From positions 62,001 to 126,000 of the forward strand of contig NZ_LYWZ01000002.1 of the NCBI RefSeq assembly GCF_001661965.1: DNA of 64,000 nt, in the 5' to 3' direction. The DNA comes from Croceicoccus mobilis. Its GTDB lineage: Bacteria > Pseudomonadota > Alphaproteobacteria > Sphingomonadales > Sphingomonadaceae. The notes under the pieces were generated by a model. The model worked only from the letters and a program-made list of their open reading frames with translations, was not told the DNA's origin and ran no database searches. Shown one piece after another: positions 53,918 through 62,659 of the stretch (position 1 is its first letter; each line of letters begins with the position of its first letter). A program made the position numbers and the translations under genes.

Positions 53918-54706
53918 TCAGCGCCCCTTGAAATTCGGTCGGCGCTTCTGGCCGAATGCGGTCAACGCCTCGCGGAAATCTTCCGTGCGGCCAAGGATGC
54001 GCTGGTTGTCGCGCTCGCGGTCCAGCACCTCGTCGAAATCCATGTCGAGCGCTTCATTGACCTGCTTGCGGATCATGCCGATGGCGCGGGCCGGGCCCTT
54101 GGCCAAACGATGCGCGATGGCCTGCGCCTCTTCCAGCACCTTGTCATCTTCCGCCACGCGGGTGACGAGACCGATGCGCACGGCCTCCTCCGCGCTCATC
54201 TGTTCGCCCAGCAGCGCCAGTTCCATGGCGCGGGTGCGGCCCACGGCGCGGGCGGCCAGCCATGTCGCCCCGGCATCGGGCACCAGCCCGATATTGACGA
54301 AAGCAAGCAGCGCAAAACCCGATTTCGCCATGATCGAGACATCGCCCGCCAACGCGATCGAAAGCCCCGCGCCCACTGCCGGGCCATTGATGGCGGTGAT
54401 CACCGGTATCGGCAGGTCCATCAGCTTGCGCGTGAAGGGATTGTAATGCGCGTCGATCAGCTCACCCAGATCCTGCGGCAGGCCGAAATAGCCTTCGCCA
54501 TCGGACCGTATATCGGCGCCCGAGCAGAAGAAGCGCCCCTCGCCCGACAGCACCAGCGCGCGAACGCCGGCGGCCAGCCCTTCGTCGATGGCGGCGGTCA
54601 GCTGCTCGAACACGGCAGGGGTCAGCGCGTTCAGCCGGTCGGGCCGCGCGATGGATACGGTGAGGACTGCGCCGTCCCGTTCGGATGTGACGAATTTACT
54701 AGCCAT
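53918..54706 (-). CDS. enoyl-CoA hydratase/isomerase family protein
   Basis: 262 aa crotonase. ALVLSGEGRFFCSGADIRSD and AINGPAVGAGLSIALAGDVS are the oxyanion-hole signatures; the second catalytic acid position reads IGLVPDAGATW. The substrate is unresolved. ATG 54706 shares bases with the TGA of the epimerase gene (TGATG); 21 bases separate it from scpA. Confidence 0.88.
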   Translation of the reverse strand: MASKFVTSERDGAVLTVSIARPDRLNALTPAVFEQLTAAIDEGLAAGVRALVLSGEGRFFCSGADIRSDGEGYFGLPQDLGELIDAHYNPFTRKLMDLPIPVITAINGPAVGAGLSIALAGDVSIMAKSGFALLAFVNIGLVPDAGATWLAARAVGRTRAMELALLGEQMSAEEAVRIGLVTRVAEDDKVLEEAQAIAHRLAKGPARAIGMIRKQVNEALDMDFDEVLDRERDNQRILGRTEDFREALTAFGQKRRPNFKGR

Positions 54707-55143
54707 CAATGCGCCCCTTTCGGGGTTTCCATGATCTCGGTCAGCATGCCCATCATGTCCTTGGGATGGACGAAGAAGATCGGCGTGCCATGCGCACCGA
54801 TGCGTGTGGGGCCAAGGATGCGCTTGCCCACCCCTTCGAAATATTCGCGCGCCTCGGCAATGTCAGGCACTTCGAAACAGACATGGTGCTGCCCGCCCAG
54901 CGGGTTCTTCGCAAGGAAGCCGGTCACCGGGCTGGCTTCGGACAGGGGGGACAGCAGTTCGACCTGCGTCCCCTCGGTCCCGTTTTCGCCGGGGGTATGG
55001 ACGAAGCACACTTTCACGCCCTGTTCGGGCATGTCGAAAGGCTCGGTGACGACGCTCGCGCCCATCACCTCCTTATAATGCGTGATCGCGGCATCGATGT
55101 CGGGCACCGCATAGCCGAGGTGGTTCATCCTACCCAGTTTCAT
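54706..55143 (-). CDS. mce: methylmalonyl-CoA epimerase
   Basis: 145 aa VOC-fold metalloenzyme converting (S)- to (R)-methylmalonyl-CoA. MNHLGYAVPDIDAAITHYKE (His ligand), GGQHHVCFEVPDI and PIFFVHPKDMMGMLTEIME (Glu ligand) are diagnostic. ATG 55143 (MKLGRMNHLG). Between OsmC and the crotonase in the pcc operon. Confidence 0.93.
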   Translation of the reverse strand: MKLGRMNHLGYAVPDIDAAITHYKEVMGASVVTEPFDMPEQGVKVCFVHTPGENGTEGTQVELLSPLSEASPVTGFLAKNPLGGQHHVCFEVPDIAEAREYFEGVGKRILGPTRIGAHGTPIFFVHPKDMMGMLTEIMETPKGAH

Positions 55144-55147
55144 GGCC

Positions 55148-55621
55148 TCAACTCTCCAATATCGGCTCAATCGTCATCGCGCTTTTCAGGCTGTTGGCGA
55201 TGATGCAGCTCTTGTGCGCCTTGTGATGGATGGCTTCCAATTCCTCCATCGTCGGCCTTTTCTCACCCGTGAATACGGCATTGGGGCGCATGACCACGGT
55301 CGAAACCCACGGATCGCCCGCCTCGTTCTTCTCGACGTGGCCTTGCGGATTGTCCTCGTAGCTCTGGATCGAGAACCCTGCTTTCGCGGCATAGGCGAGG
55401 AAATATAGCATGTGGCAGCTCGCCGCCGAAGCGAGCAGCGCCTCTTCCGGGTCGACCGCGCTTTCGTCGATCAACGCGGCGGGCAGGTAACCGGGCGCGG
55501 CGCTGCCGGGAACGGAAAGACCGCCGTCAAAGCTCCACGTGTGGGCGCGGCTGTATTTGTTGGTCGGAAAGACCTCCCCTTCCGAAATGTCCCAGCGAAC
55601 CTTGGCGGTGTAGTCACCCAT
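55148..55621 (-). CDS. OsmC-family peroxidase-like protein
   Basis: 157 aa. DPEEALLASAASCHMLYFLA and a second Cys in KAHKSCIIANSLKSAM are the thiol pair of OsmC/Ohr proteins, which reduce organic hydroperoxides. 4 bases before the epimerase gene; 88 bases after pccB. Confidence 0.9.
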   Translation of the reverse strand: MGDYTAKVRWDISEGEVFPTNKYSRAHTWSFDGGLSVPGSAAPGYLPAALIDESAVDPEEALLASAASCHMLYFLAYAAKAGFSIQSYEDNPQGHVEKNEAGDPWVSTVVMRPNAVFTGEKRPTMEELEAIHHKAHKSCIIANSLKSAMTIEPILES

Positions 55622-55709
55622 GGCGATATTCCCTTGTTACATGTTTCAGATGGGAAAGTGGTGGGACCCGGCCACCACCTGCCTCAATGACATGCATCAA
55701 TTCGCGCGC

Positions 55710-57242
55710 TTACAGCGGGATGTTGTCGTGCTTCTTCCAGGGGTTCTCCAGCTCCTTGTTCCTGAGTTTCCTCAGGCCCAGCGCGATGCGGCGGCGGGTG
55801 GAGTGGGGCATGATGACCTCGTCGATGAAGCCCTTGGACGCGGCGACGAAGGGATTGGCGAAGCGGTCTTCGTATTCCTTGGTCTTGGCCGCGATCTTTT
55901 CGGGATCGTCACGGTCCTGTCGGAAGATAATCTCCACCGCGCCCTTTGCGCCCATCACCGCGATTTCGGCGGTCGGCCATGCGTAGTTGAGATCGCCGCG
56001 CAGATGCTTGGACGCCATGACGTCATAGGCGCCGCCATAGGCCTTGCGGGTGATGACGGTGATCTTGGGCACGGTCGCCTCACCATAGGCGAAAAGCAGC
56101 TTTGCGCCGTGCTTGATGATGCCGTTGTGTTCCTGGTCGGTGCCGGGAAGGAAGCCCGGCACGTCGACGAAAGTGATGATCGGAATACCGAACGCATCGC
56201 AGAAGCGCACGAAACGCGCGGCCTTCTTTGATGAATTGATGTCGAGCACGCCTGCCAGCACCATCGGCTGGTTCGCGACGATGCCGACAGTGCGGCCTTC
56301 GACGCGGCCGAAACCGCAGATGATGTTCGCGGCATGCCTGGGCTGGACCTCGAAGAAATCGCCCTCGTCGACGGTCTTCCGGATGACCTCATGCATGTCA
56401 TAGGGCTGGTTCGCCGATGCCGGGATGATGGTGTCGAGGCTGTCCTCCAGACGGTCCCACGGATCGCTGGTCGGACGTTCGGGCACCTCGTCGCGGTTGG
56501 AACCCGGCAGGAAGTCGATGAAGTCGCGCGCCTGCAGCAGGGCGGTGATGTCGTTTTCGCACGCAAGGTCGGCAACGCTGGTCTTGGTCGTATGCGTCGA
56601 TGCGCCGCCCAGCTCTTCCTGCGTCACGACCTCGTTTGTCACGGTCTTCACCACTTCGGGGCCGGTGACGAACATGTAGGAGCTGTCTTCGACCATGAAG
56701 ATAAAGTCGGTCATCGCAGGCGAATAAACCGCACCGCCCGCGCACGGCCCCATGATCAGCGACAGCTGCGGGATCACGCCCGAGGCGAGAATGTTCTTCT
56801 GGAACACATCGGCATAGCCGCCCAGCGACGCCACGCCTTCCTGAATGCGCGCGCCGCCCGAATCGTTGAGACCGATGATCGGCGCACCCATCTTCATGGC
56901 CGCGTCCATCACCTTGCAGATCTTCTGCGCATGGCGTTCGGAGAGCGAGCCGCCGAAGACGGTGAAATCCTGACTGAACACGTAAACGAGGCGACCGTTG
57001 ATGGTCCCCGATCCGGTGACGACGCCATCGCCGGGGATGTGGCTCTCGTCCATGCCGAAATCGACGCAGTTATGTTCGACATACATGTCGATTTCTTCGA
57101 ACGACCCCGCATCGAGCAACACGTCGAGCCGCTCACGTGCGGTGAGCTTGCCCTTCGAATGCTGGGCATCGATGCGCTTTTGACCGCCACCGAGGCGAGC
57201 GGCTTCGCGGCGACGTTCGAGTTCTGCGATATTGGCTGACAT
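55710..57242 (-). CDS. pccB: propionyl-CoA carboxylase beta chain
   Basis: 510 aa carboxyltransferase, two crotonase-like halves. [60 protein letters not shown] and [20 protein letters not shown] are the PccB signatures. First gene of the minus-strand propionate operon; GGAGAGGGG precedes the ATG at 57242. Confidence 0.95.
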   Translation of the reverse strand: MSANIAELERRREAARLGGGQKRIDAQHSKGKLTARERLDVLLDAGSFEEIDMYVEHNCVDFGMDESHIPGDGVVTGSGTINGRLVYVFSQDFTVFGGSLSERHAQKICKVMDAAMKMGAPIIGLNDSGGARIQEGVASLGGYADVFQKNILASGVIPQLSLIMGPCAGGAVYSPAMTDFIFMVEDSSYMFVTGPEVVKTVTNEVVTQEELGGASTHTTKTSVADLACENDITALLQARDFIDFLPGSNRDEVPERPTSDPWDRLEDSLDTIIPASANQPYDMHEVIRKTVDEGDFFEVQPRHAANIICGFGRVEGRTVGIVANQPMVLAGVLDINSSKKAARFVRFCDAFGIPIITFVDVPGFLPGTDQEHNGIIKHGAKLLFAYGEATVPKITVITRKAYGGAYDVMASKHLRGDLNYAWPTAEIAVMGAKGAVEIIFRQDRDDPEKIAAKTKEYEDRFANPFVAASKGFIDEVIMPHSTRRRIALGLRKLRNKELENPWKKHDNIPL

Positions 57243-57347
57243 TATGGACGAGAGCCCCTCTCCAGCTGAAAAACCTTAAGGGCCACCTTTGTCGGGTAGC
57301 CTCTCGACCTCGCTATTGCGGCACCTCTGCGCCAAGTCCAATGCGAA

Positions 57348-57379
57348 TTTGCAAAATATTGTTCGCCGGTTTTGCAAAA
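57348..57379. promoter_or_regulatory. two TTTGCAAA operator sites between pccB and the ScfR-type regulator
   Basis: TTTGCAAAA at 57348-57356 and TTTTGCAAAA at 57370-57379, centres about 22 bases apart (two helical turns). RamB/PrpR-type acyl-CoA-responsive regulators bind TTTGCAAA palindromes; the regulator gene starts 27 bases past the second site and pccB starts 105 bases past the first on the other strand. Confidence 0.8.
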
Positions 57380-57405
57380 CCGCTCAAACGCGCTAAGTCC
57401 TTGCC

Positions 57406-58824
57406 ATGACACGCCCCCAACGGATCTTTGCCGGCAAGACCTTGCGCGCCCTGCGCGATGGGCAATCGCTGAAACAGGCTGAGATGGCCGAGACGTTGGG
57501 CATCTCGGTCTCCTATCTCTCACAGCTTGAGAGTGACGATCGCCCGCTGACCCCGCGCCTGATCGCCGCGCTGTCGCGCCGCTATGACCTCAAGCTGGAC
57601 GAGGCTGGCGCTGAAGGGTCGTGGGACAGCATCGACCTGCGCGCCGAGGCGCTGCGCCGCGCCGCGTCCGATCCGCTGTTCCCCCATGCCATCGACGAGG
57701 CCACCGCCACTCGCGCCGTGCGCCAGCAGCCGCATCTGGCCGAACGCTTCGTGGCGCTGCACGGCGCCTATCGCCATGCGGGCGAACGGCTGCAAATGCT
57801 GGACGAGGCGCTGGAAGCAGGCGAAGGTGCCTCCCCCAACCGCCTGCCGTGGGAGGAGGTGCGCGACTGGTTCCACGAGCAGGGCAATTACATCGACATC
57901 CTCGACCGCAGGGCCGAAACCGTTGCCGCGGGCATCGCCCCCGACCTCGCCTCTCCGTCAGAAGCCGCGCTTTTGACCCTGGCCGCGACTTTGGGCGTGA
58001 CGGTCGCCAATGGCGGCGCGGGCATGCGCGAATATGACGATGCGACCGCCACGCTGACCATCGACGCATCGCAGCCCGCCGAAACGCGCCGGTTCCAGCT
58101 GGCGTGGCAATTGGCGGGAATCGCATTGGCCGGAGAGATCGCGCAGGTCACCGCCAGTTCCGGCCTTGCCAGTCAGGCCGCGCGCGACCTGCTGCGCATC
58201 GGGCTTGGCAATTACGCGGCAGGCTCCCTGCTGATGCCTTATGAAGCGTTCCGCCTAGCCGCGCTTTCCGAACGGCATGACATCGACCGATTGTGCCAGC
58301 GCTTCTCCGTCAGTTTCGAGCAGGCCTGCCACCGTCTTTCGACGCTCCAGCGCGAAGGGGCGCGGGGCATTCCGTTTTTCTTCTGCCGGGTCGACATGGC
58401 GGGGAACATTACAAAACGCCATTCCGCGACCGCGCTGCAATTCGCCCGCTTTGGCGGCGCGTGCCCGCTGTGGATCGTGCACGAGGCGGTGGCGATCCCC
58501 GACCGCATACTGACCCAGCTTGCCGAAACGCCCGACGGCGTGCGCTATATCTCCATGGCCAAGGGGCTGGTGAAGCCATCGGGCAGCTACACCCGCCCCC
58601 CGCGCCGTTATGCCGTGGCGCTGGGGTGCGAGGCGCAATATGCGGGCGATTTCATCTATGCCGATGGCCTTGACGTAGGGGCAAAGGGCGCTGCCACCCC
58701 CATCGGCATATCCTGCCGCCTGTGCCCGCGCGAAAACTGCGACCAGCGCGCCTTTCCGCCCGGCGACCGGACTATCGTGGTCGACCCGGCGCAGCGCGGG
58801 GTGGTACCGTACAGGATTGGGTGA
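57406..58824 (+). CDS. ScfR/RamB-type XRE transcriptional regulator of acyl-CoA metabolism
   Basis: 472 aa. N-terminal XRE helix-turn-helix (LRALRDGQSLKQAEMAETLG, then SVSYLSQLESDDRPLTP), a central ImmA/IrrE-like segment (RFQLAWQLAGIALAGEI), and a C-terminal short-chain-fatty-acid-type domain ending with a Cys cluster (SCRLCPRENC). It is divergent from pccB with two TTTGCAAA operators between, as for RamB/PrpR/ScfR regulators that sense acyl-CoA. Activation or repression cannot be read from sequence. Confidence 0.9.
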   Translation: MTRPQRIFAGKTLRALRDGQSLKQAEMAETLGISVSYLSQLESDDRPLTPRLIAALSRRYDLKLDEAGAEGSWDSIDLRAEALRRAASDPLFPHAIDEATATRAVRQQPHLAERFVALHGAYRHAGERLQMLDEALEAGEGASPNRLPWEEVRDWFHEQGNYIDILDRRAETVAAGIAPDLASPSEAALLTLAATLGVTVANGGAGMREYDDATATLTIDASQPAETRRFQLAWQLAGIALAGEIAQVTASSGLASQAARDLLRIGLGNYAAGSLLMPYEAFRLAALSERHDIDRLCQRFSVSFEQACHRLSTLQREGARGIPFFFCRVDMAGNITKRHSATALQFARFGGACPLWIVHEAVAIPDRILTQLAETPDGVRYISMAKGLVKPSGSYTRPPRRYAVALGCEAQYAGDFIYADGLDVGAKGAATPIGISCRLCPRENCDQRAFPPGDRTIVVDPAQRGVVPYRIG

Positions 58825-58852
58825 TGGGGCCGGGTTTGGTGTGGATTGTGAA

Positions 58853-59395
58853 ATGCAATTGCAGCACATTGCCATGATGGATCGGAAACTTGTTATTGTA
58901 ACTTCAAGGCGCAAAAGCTTCGCAGCCATGCTCCTTACAGGACTTGGCGGCTTTTTGATCGGGATGCAGCTGCATATGCCAACAGCCGTGATAGGTTGGG
59001 CGGCCATGATTTTGCTTGCTCCAGTGGTCTTCGCCTTTTTCCTGACCTGCGCCATCTACTTCGCGATGACCATTCGCCCTATCAAGGTTCAGTCGGACAT
59101 GAATGCTTTTGCAATAAGCGGGGGCATCAAACGCAGCCAAACGTTCATTTGGGAACTAACCGATGCCTTCAGGGTGAAGGACATTCTCGAAGTCCCGCGT
59201 CTGAAAACATTTAAGACGATAAGCTTCCCATATCAGCCGATTACATCTGATAATGGGTCAGTTGACGATATACGATATCGGTTTTCTGTATCGATTCCAA
59301 CAATATGGGCTTTCGACGGCACCATGGACGAGTTAGCAGAAAAGCTTAATCGCGCTCGCCGTTGCGCTCTGGAAATAGGTCATGAACGCTCGTGA
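58853..59395 (+). CDS. membrane protein of unknown function, lower GC
   Basis: 180 aa. Two hydrophobic segments (about 20-40 and 48-72) after a short basic N-terminus, then a 110-residue cytoplasmic or periplasmic domain (IKVQSDMNAFAISGGIKRSQ). Start ATG 58853 or the ATG pair at 58873/58876. GC is clearly lower than neighbours, suggesting recent acquisition. No family recognised. Confidence 0.6.
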   Translation: MQLQHIAMMDRKLVIVTSRRKSFAAMLLTGLGGFLIGMQLHMPTAVIGWAAMILLAPVVFAFFLTCAIYFAMTIRPIKVQSDMNAFAISGGIKRSQTFIWELTDAFRVKDILEVPRLKTFKTISFPYQPITSDNGSVDDIRYRFSVSIPTIWAFDGTMDELAEKLNRARRCALEIGHERS

Positions 59396-59474
59396 GGTAT
59401 GGCAACACGAAGTCCGCATTCGATCGGTAGAGACATGCCGATCTGGCTGATCCAGCCATCGCGCTCTCATATTA

Positions 59475-59820
59475 GAAGGTGGGGGTTTCTGTTGCTAGCT
59501 ACCCCCGGAGCCCCGGAATCCGCTTCTGTTGCCCGGTGGGTCCAACCGCGCTTTAGCTTTGTAAATTCGGGCCGTTAGGCCGTAAAATTACGCTGCGAGA
59601 GCGAGTGCTTCGTTGTCGTTGGCACTTGTGTGTTTTGAGCCTTATGCGGGTTACTCAGCCCGGGCGAAAACAGTGCCTTTCAACACACGTCGATCCTGGT
59701 TCGGCCCCATGATCCAACCCCCGACAACGGGCGTATATGGTGGAGCCGCCGGGTACTGCCCCCGGGTCCGCTGTGCCTATTGCACACCGCAATTTATCGC
59801 CATAGCCGACCGAAACCGGC
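59475..59820 (-). ncRNA. ssrA: circularly permuted (two-piece) tmRNA
   Basis: Reading leftward, the acceptor piece ends in CGGCTCCACCA at 59738 and the coding piece begins GGGGCCGAACCAGGATCGAC at 59708; GGGGCCG pairs with CGGCTCC to close the split acceptor stem (one G-U). A T-arm-like stem CCGGG/CCCGG lies in the acceptor piece. The tag frame 59623-59588 reads ANDNEALALAA and TAA. This order, acceptor before coding, is the alphaproteobacterial permutation. The 3' boundary near 59475 is approximate; the precursor is processed by removal of the loop between 59738 and 59708. Confidence 0.93.
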
Positions 59821-59826
59821 ACGCTC

Positions 59827-59854
59827 CATATAGCGATCCTGATCTTAATGTGAA
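59827..59854 (-). promoter_or_regulatory. promoter of ssrA
   Basis: On the minus strand TTCACA (59854-59849), a 16-base spacer and TATATG (59832-59827) form a -35/-10 pair, giving a start near 59820, about 80 bases before the acceptor CCA, the usual acceptor-piece length. Confidence 0.55.
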
Positions 59855-59893
59855 GTGAGCAGGGCGACGAAATATCGCCCTGCCCTCAAAAGC

Positions 59894-60373
59894 CTATGCC
59901 GCAGGCGGTGCGCTCTTGGCCGCTTTCAGCTCGTCGCGGATCTCTTTCAGCACGTCCAGCGTGGGATCGGTGGGAACAGCGGGCTCCTCGCTCGTGGCGG
60001 GGGCTTCCTTCATCTGCTCTTCCACTTCCTCGATCACCTTGTTCGCGCTGCGCACAATCAGGAACAGGGCAAAGGCGATCAGCAGGAAATTGATGATCTG
60101 CGTGACAAGATCGCCATAGCCGATCATGGGCACGCCAGCCTCTTTCAGCGCGGCGTAATTGGTGATGTCGCCTTCATACCCTTCGGGAATCTCGCCCAGC
60201 AGGATGAAATGGTTCGACCAGTCCATGGTGCCGAAGATCCAGCCAAGCAGCGGCATGATGATGCTCTGCGTCAGCGAAGTCGTGATCTTGCCGAAAGCGG
60301 CGCCGATGATCACGCCGACGGCAAGGTCGAGCACATTGCCACGGGCGATGAATTTCTTGAATTCCTTGAACAT
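59894..60373 (-). CDS. mscL: large-conductance mechanosensitive channel
   Basis: 159 aa, a little longer than E. coli MscL (136). FKEFKKFIARGNVLDLAVGV starts the protein; TM1 (VGVIIGAAFGKITTSLTQSI) and TM2 (IINFLLIAFALFLIVRSAN) flank the loop, and a charged C-terminal helix ends in KSAPPAA. It opens on hypoosmotic shock. Confidence 0.95.
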   Translation of the reverse strand: MFKEFKKFIARGNVLDLAVGVIIGAAFGKITTSLTQSIIMPLLGWIFGTMDWSNHFILLGEIPEGYEGDITNYAALKEAGVPMIGYGDLVTQIINFLLIAFALFLIVRSANKVIEEVEEQMKEAPATSEEPAVPTDPTLDVLKEIRDELKAAKSAPPAA

Positions 60374-60624
60374 GGGCTGCGCGGTTCCCTTGCGATTGAT
60401 CCCTGCGACAAATCCTTACCGCCGCAGCGCGCAAAAACAATCGCGACACGGCCCGCGTCCCCAGCCCGGCCCGCATCCGCGATTGCTGACCGCAATTGTC
60501 ATGGCTCTTGCCACCTCGCGCGGATTGCCGCCCTTGGCCCCGCGTGCGCTCCTGCCTATATTGCTTGGCAGGAGGGGGTGCCGGATCAGGCGCCCCGACG
60601 GATCAGACGGGGAAACACACCGAA

Positions 60625-61224
60625 ATGTCGAAAATCAATCGCCTGCGCATTGCCGCCGTCGGCCTTGCCGCACTGCTGCTGTCGGCCTGCGGCATCAATT
60701 CCGTGCCCACGGCAGAGGAAAATGCGAAAGCCCGCTGGGCCGATGTGCAGAACGCCTATGACCGCCGCGCGCAGGCACTGCCCAATCTGGCCGAAGTCGC
60801 CAAGAGCGCGAGCGAGCGCGAGGGCCAGATCCTGACCGACGTGATCGAGGCGCGGGCGAAAGCCACCAGCATCCAGGTTTCCGACGCCGACCTGTCAGAC
60901 CCTGCGAAGCTGCAGCAATATGCCGCCGCGCAGGGCCAGCTCTCGGCCGGGCTTGGCCGCCTGCTCGCCAGCGTGGAAGCCTATCCGCAGCTTCAGTCGG
61001 TGATCAATTTCCAGATGCTGCAAAGCCAGGTCGAAGGCAGCGAGAACCGCATCAATATCGCCATCAAGGACTACAACGAGGCGGTGCGCGAATATAACAC
61101 CACCATCCGCACCTTCCCCGACATCATCGGCGCAAAGCTGATCCACGGGGCCGAGCCGATGGCGACCTTCACCGCCGTGACCCCCAATGCCGAGCAGGCG
61201 CCAGATCTGGGCAGCGTGCTCTGA
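60625..61224 (+). CDS. LemA family lipoprotein
   Basis: 199 aa. Lipobox LSAC (MSKINRLRIAAVGLAALLLSAC). The helical LemA domain shows WADVQNAYDRRAQALPNLAE and YNEAVREYNTTIRTFPDIIG. LemA proteins are conserved, membrane-attached and of unclear role. First gene of a lemA-TPM-TPM-TPM run (next start 26 bases away). Confidence 0.93.
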   Translation: MSKINRLRIAAVGLAALLLSACGINSVPTAEENAKARWADVQNAYDRRAQALPNLAEVAKSASEREGQILTDVIEARAKATSIQVSDADLSDPAKLQQYAAAQGQLSAGLGRLLASVEAYPQLQSVINFQMLQSQVEGSENRINIAIKDYNEAVREYNTTIRTFPDIIGAKLIHGAEPMATFTAVTPNAEQAPDLGSVL

Positions 61225-61250
61225 ACCTGGAACCCCGCCCGTGTGCCGTC

Positions 61251-61844
61251 ATGAACGATGCCGGGCGGGGCGAAGCGGCTGAGCCTGACGACCGGCCGGA
61301 CTTCATCCTCCGGCACAAGCGCATGTTCGCGGCCGCCTTCGTGCTGACCGCAGGCGCGATGATGCCGTGGAGCGGCGGCGCTTTCCGCTATGTCGGCGGG
61401 GCGCTGCCGCCCGCCAATGTCGAGAAAAGCACCCTCGCGCCGGCGGGGCTGATCGATCCGGCGGGGCTTTTCGATGCCGAAGAGGACCGTCGGCTGAGGC
61501 AAAGGCTTGAACACGCGGAAGCGGAAACGGGCGTGCGTTTCGCGGTCATCACCACAAGGGGCCTGCGCGGCGAGACGGTGAAGGACTTCACCAATCGCTA
61601 TCACAATGGCTGGTGGAACAGCGGCGATGAAAGGGCTTCGGTGATCGTGCTGTTCTCCCCTGCCGATCGTTCGCTGGGCATTTCCAACTCCAAAAGCCTG
61701 GACGATGCGATCGCCCCCTTTCGCGCACGGCTGGTGAATGCAATGAAGCACCCCGCCAGCCGCGGCAATTTCGAAGCCGCGGCGATGATGGCGATAGAAC
61801 AGATGGAAGCGAGGCTGGCCCGCCCGGCCCCGGAAGAGACATGA
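61251..61844 (+). CDS. TPM-domain protein 1
   Basis: 197 aa. N-terminal hydrophobic segment (FAAAFVLTAGAMMPW) and a TPM domain: PAGLFDAEEDRRLRQRLEHA, GVRFAVITTRGLRGE and NSKSLDDAIAPFRARLVN. Lacks the glycine-rich tail of its neighbour. Overlaps the next gene by ATGA. Confidence 0.85.
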   Translation: MNDAGRGEAAEPDDRPDFILRHKRMFAAAFVLTAGAMMPWSGGAFRYVGGALPPANVEKSTLAPAGLIDPAGLFDAEEDRRLRQRLEHAEAETGVRFAVITTRGLRGETVKDFTNRYHNGWWNSGDERASVIVLFSPADRSLGISNSKSLDDAIAPFRARLVNAMKHPASRGNFEAAAMMAIEQMEARLARPAPEET

Positions 61845-62647
61845 CCAGAACCGTACAGATGCTTGCCGCCGCCATGCTGGCGATGCTGGCCATTTTGCTG
61901 CCAGCCGCTGCCCATGCGCAGGATTTTCCGGAGCTGACCGGCCGCGTCGTCGATGATGCGGGTCTTCTCTCCCCGACGCAGGAGCAGGCGTTGACGCAGA
62001 AGCTGGCGGCGCTGGAGACGCAGTCGAACCGGCAGCTGGTCGTTGCCACGGTCCCGAGCTTACAGGGCTATAATATCGAGGATTACGGCTATCAGCTGGG
62101 CCGCACATGGGGCATCGGCCAGTCGGAAGAGAACAATGGCGTGCTGCTGATCGTCGCGCCCAATGAACGGAAGGTCAGGATCGAGGTCGGCTATGGCCTC
62201 GAACCGATCATCACCGACGGGCTTTCCTTCCTGATCATCAACCAGCAGATCCTGCCCCGGTTCAAGCAGGGCGACATGGCGGGCGGCATTATCGCGGGCA
62301 CGCAGTCGCTGATCGACCAGCTGCAATTGCCCCCCGAAGAAGCACAGAAGATCGCGGCTGCCGCCGATACGCAGGCACGCGAAGCGCGCAGCGGCGACGG
62401 GATTGGGGTGTTCGAGATCATCTTTCTCCTGTTCTTCCTCGTCTTCTTCGTTCTGCCGATCCTGCGCGGGCTTACCGGATCGCGGCGTTATCGCCGCGGC
62501 GGCGTGCCGGTCATCATCTGGGGCGGTGGCGGCTGGGGCGGCGGCCATGGCGGGGGCGGTTTCGGCGGCGGTGGCTTCGGCGGCGGCGGCGGCTTCTCGG
62601 GCGGCGGCGGCAGCTTCGGCGGTGGCGGCGCGAGCGGCAGCTGGTAG
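61841..62647 (+). CDS. TPM-domain protein 2 with Gly-rich C-terminal tail
   Basis: 268 aa. Signal peptide (..AAAHA-QD), periplasmic TPM domain (VVDDAGLLSPTQEQALTQKL, RKVRIEVGYGLEPIITDGLS), one membrane helix (FEIIFLLFFLVFFVLPILRG), then a cytoplasmic tail of nearly pure glycine/serine runs from about 220. Typical of YgcG-like proteins. Confidence 0.9.
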   Translation: MTRTVQMLAAAMLAMLAILLPAAAHAQDFPELTGRVVDDAGLLSPTQEQALTQKLAALETQSNRQLVVATVPSLQGYNIEDYGYQLGRTWGIGQSEENNGVLLIVAPNERKVRIEVGYGLEPIITDGLSFLIINQQILPRFKQGDMAGGIIAGTQSLIDQLQLPPEEAQKIAAAADTQAREARSGDGIGVFEIIFLLFFLVFFVLPILRGLTGSRRYRRGGVPVIIWGGGGWGGGHGGGGFGGGGFGGGGGFSGGGGSFGGGGASGSW

Positions 62648-62659
62648 GAGGCACGGACC

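Noticed and set aside
51785-55078. 1097-codon plus-strand frame antisense to scpA, the crotonase and the epimerase
   Set aside because: Three well-identified minus-strand genes occupy this region; the frame has no recognisable domain.
59613-59858. 81-codon plus-strand frame near 59.7 kb
   Set aside because: It lies over ssrA on the opposite strand.
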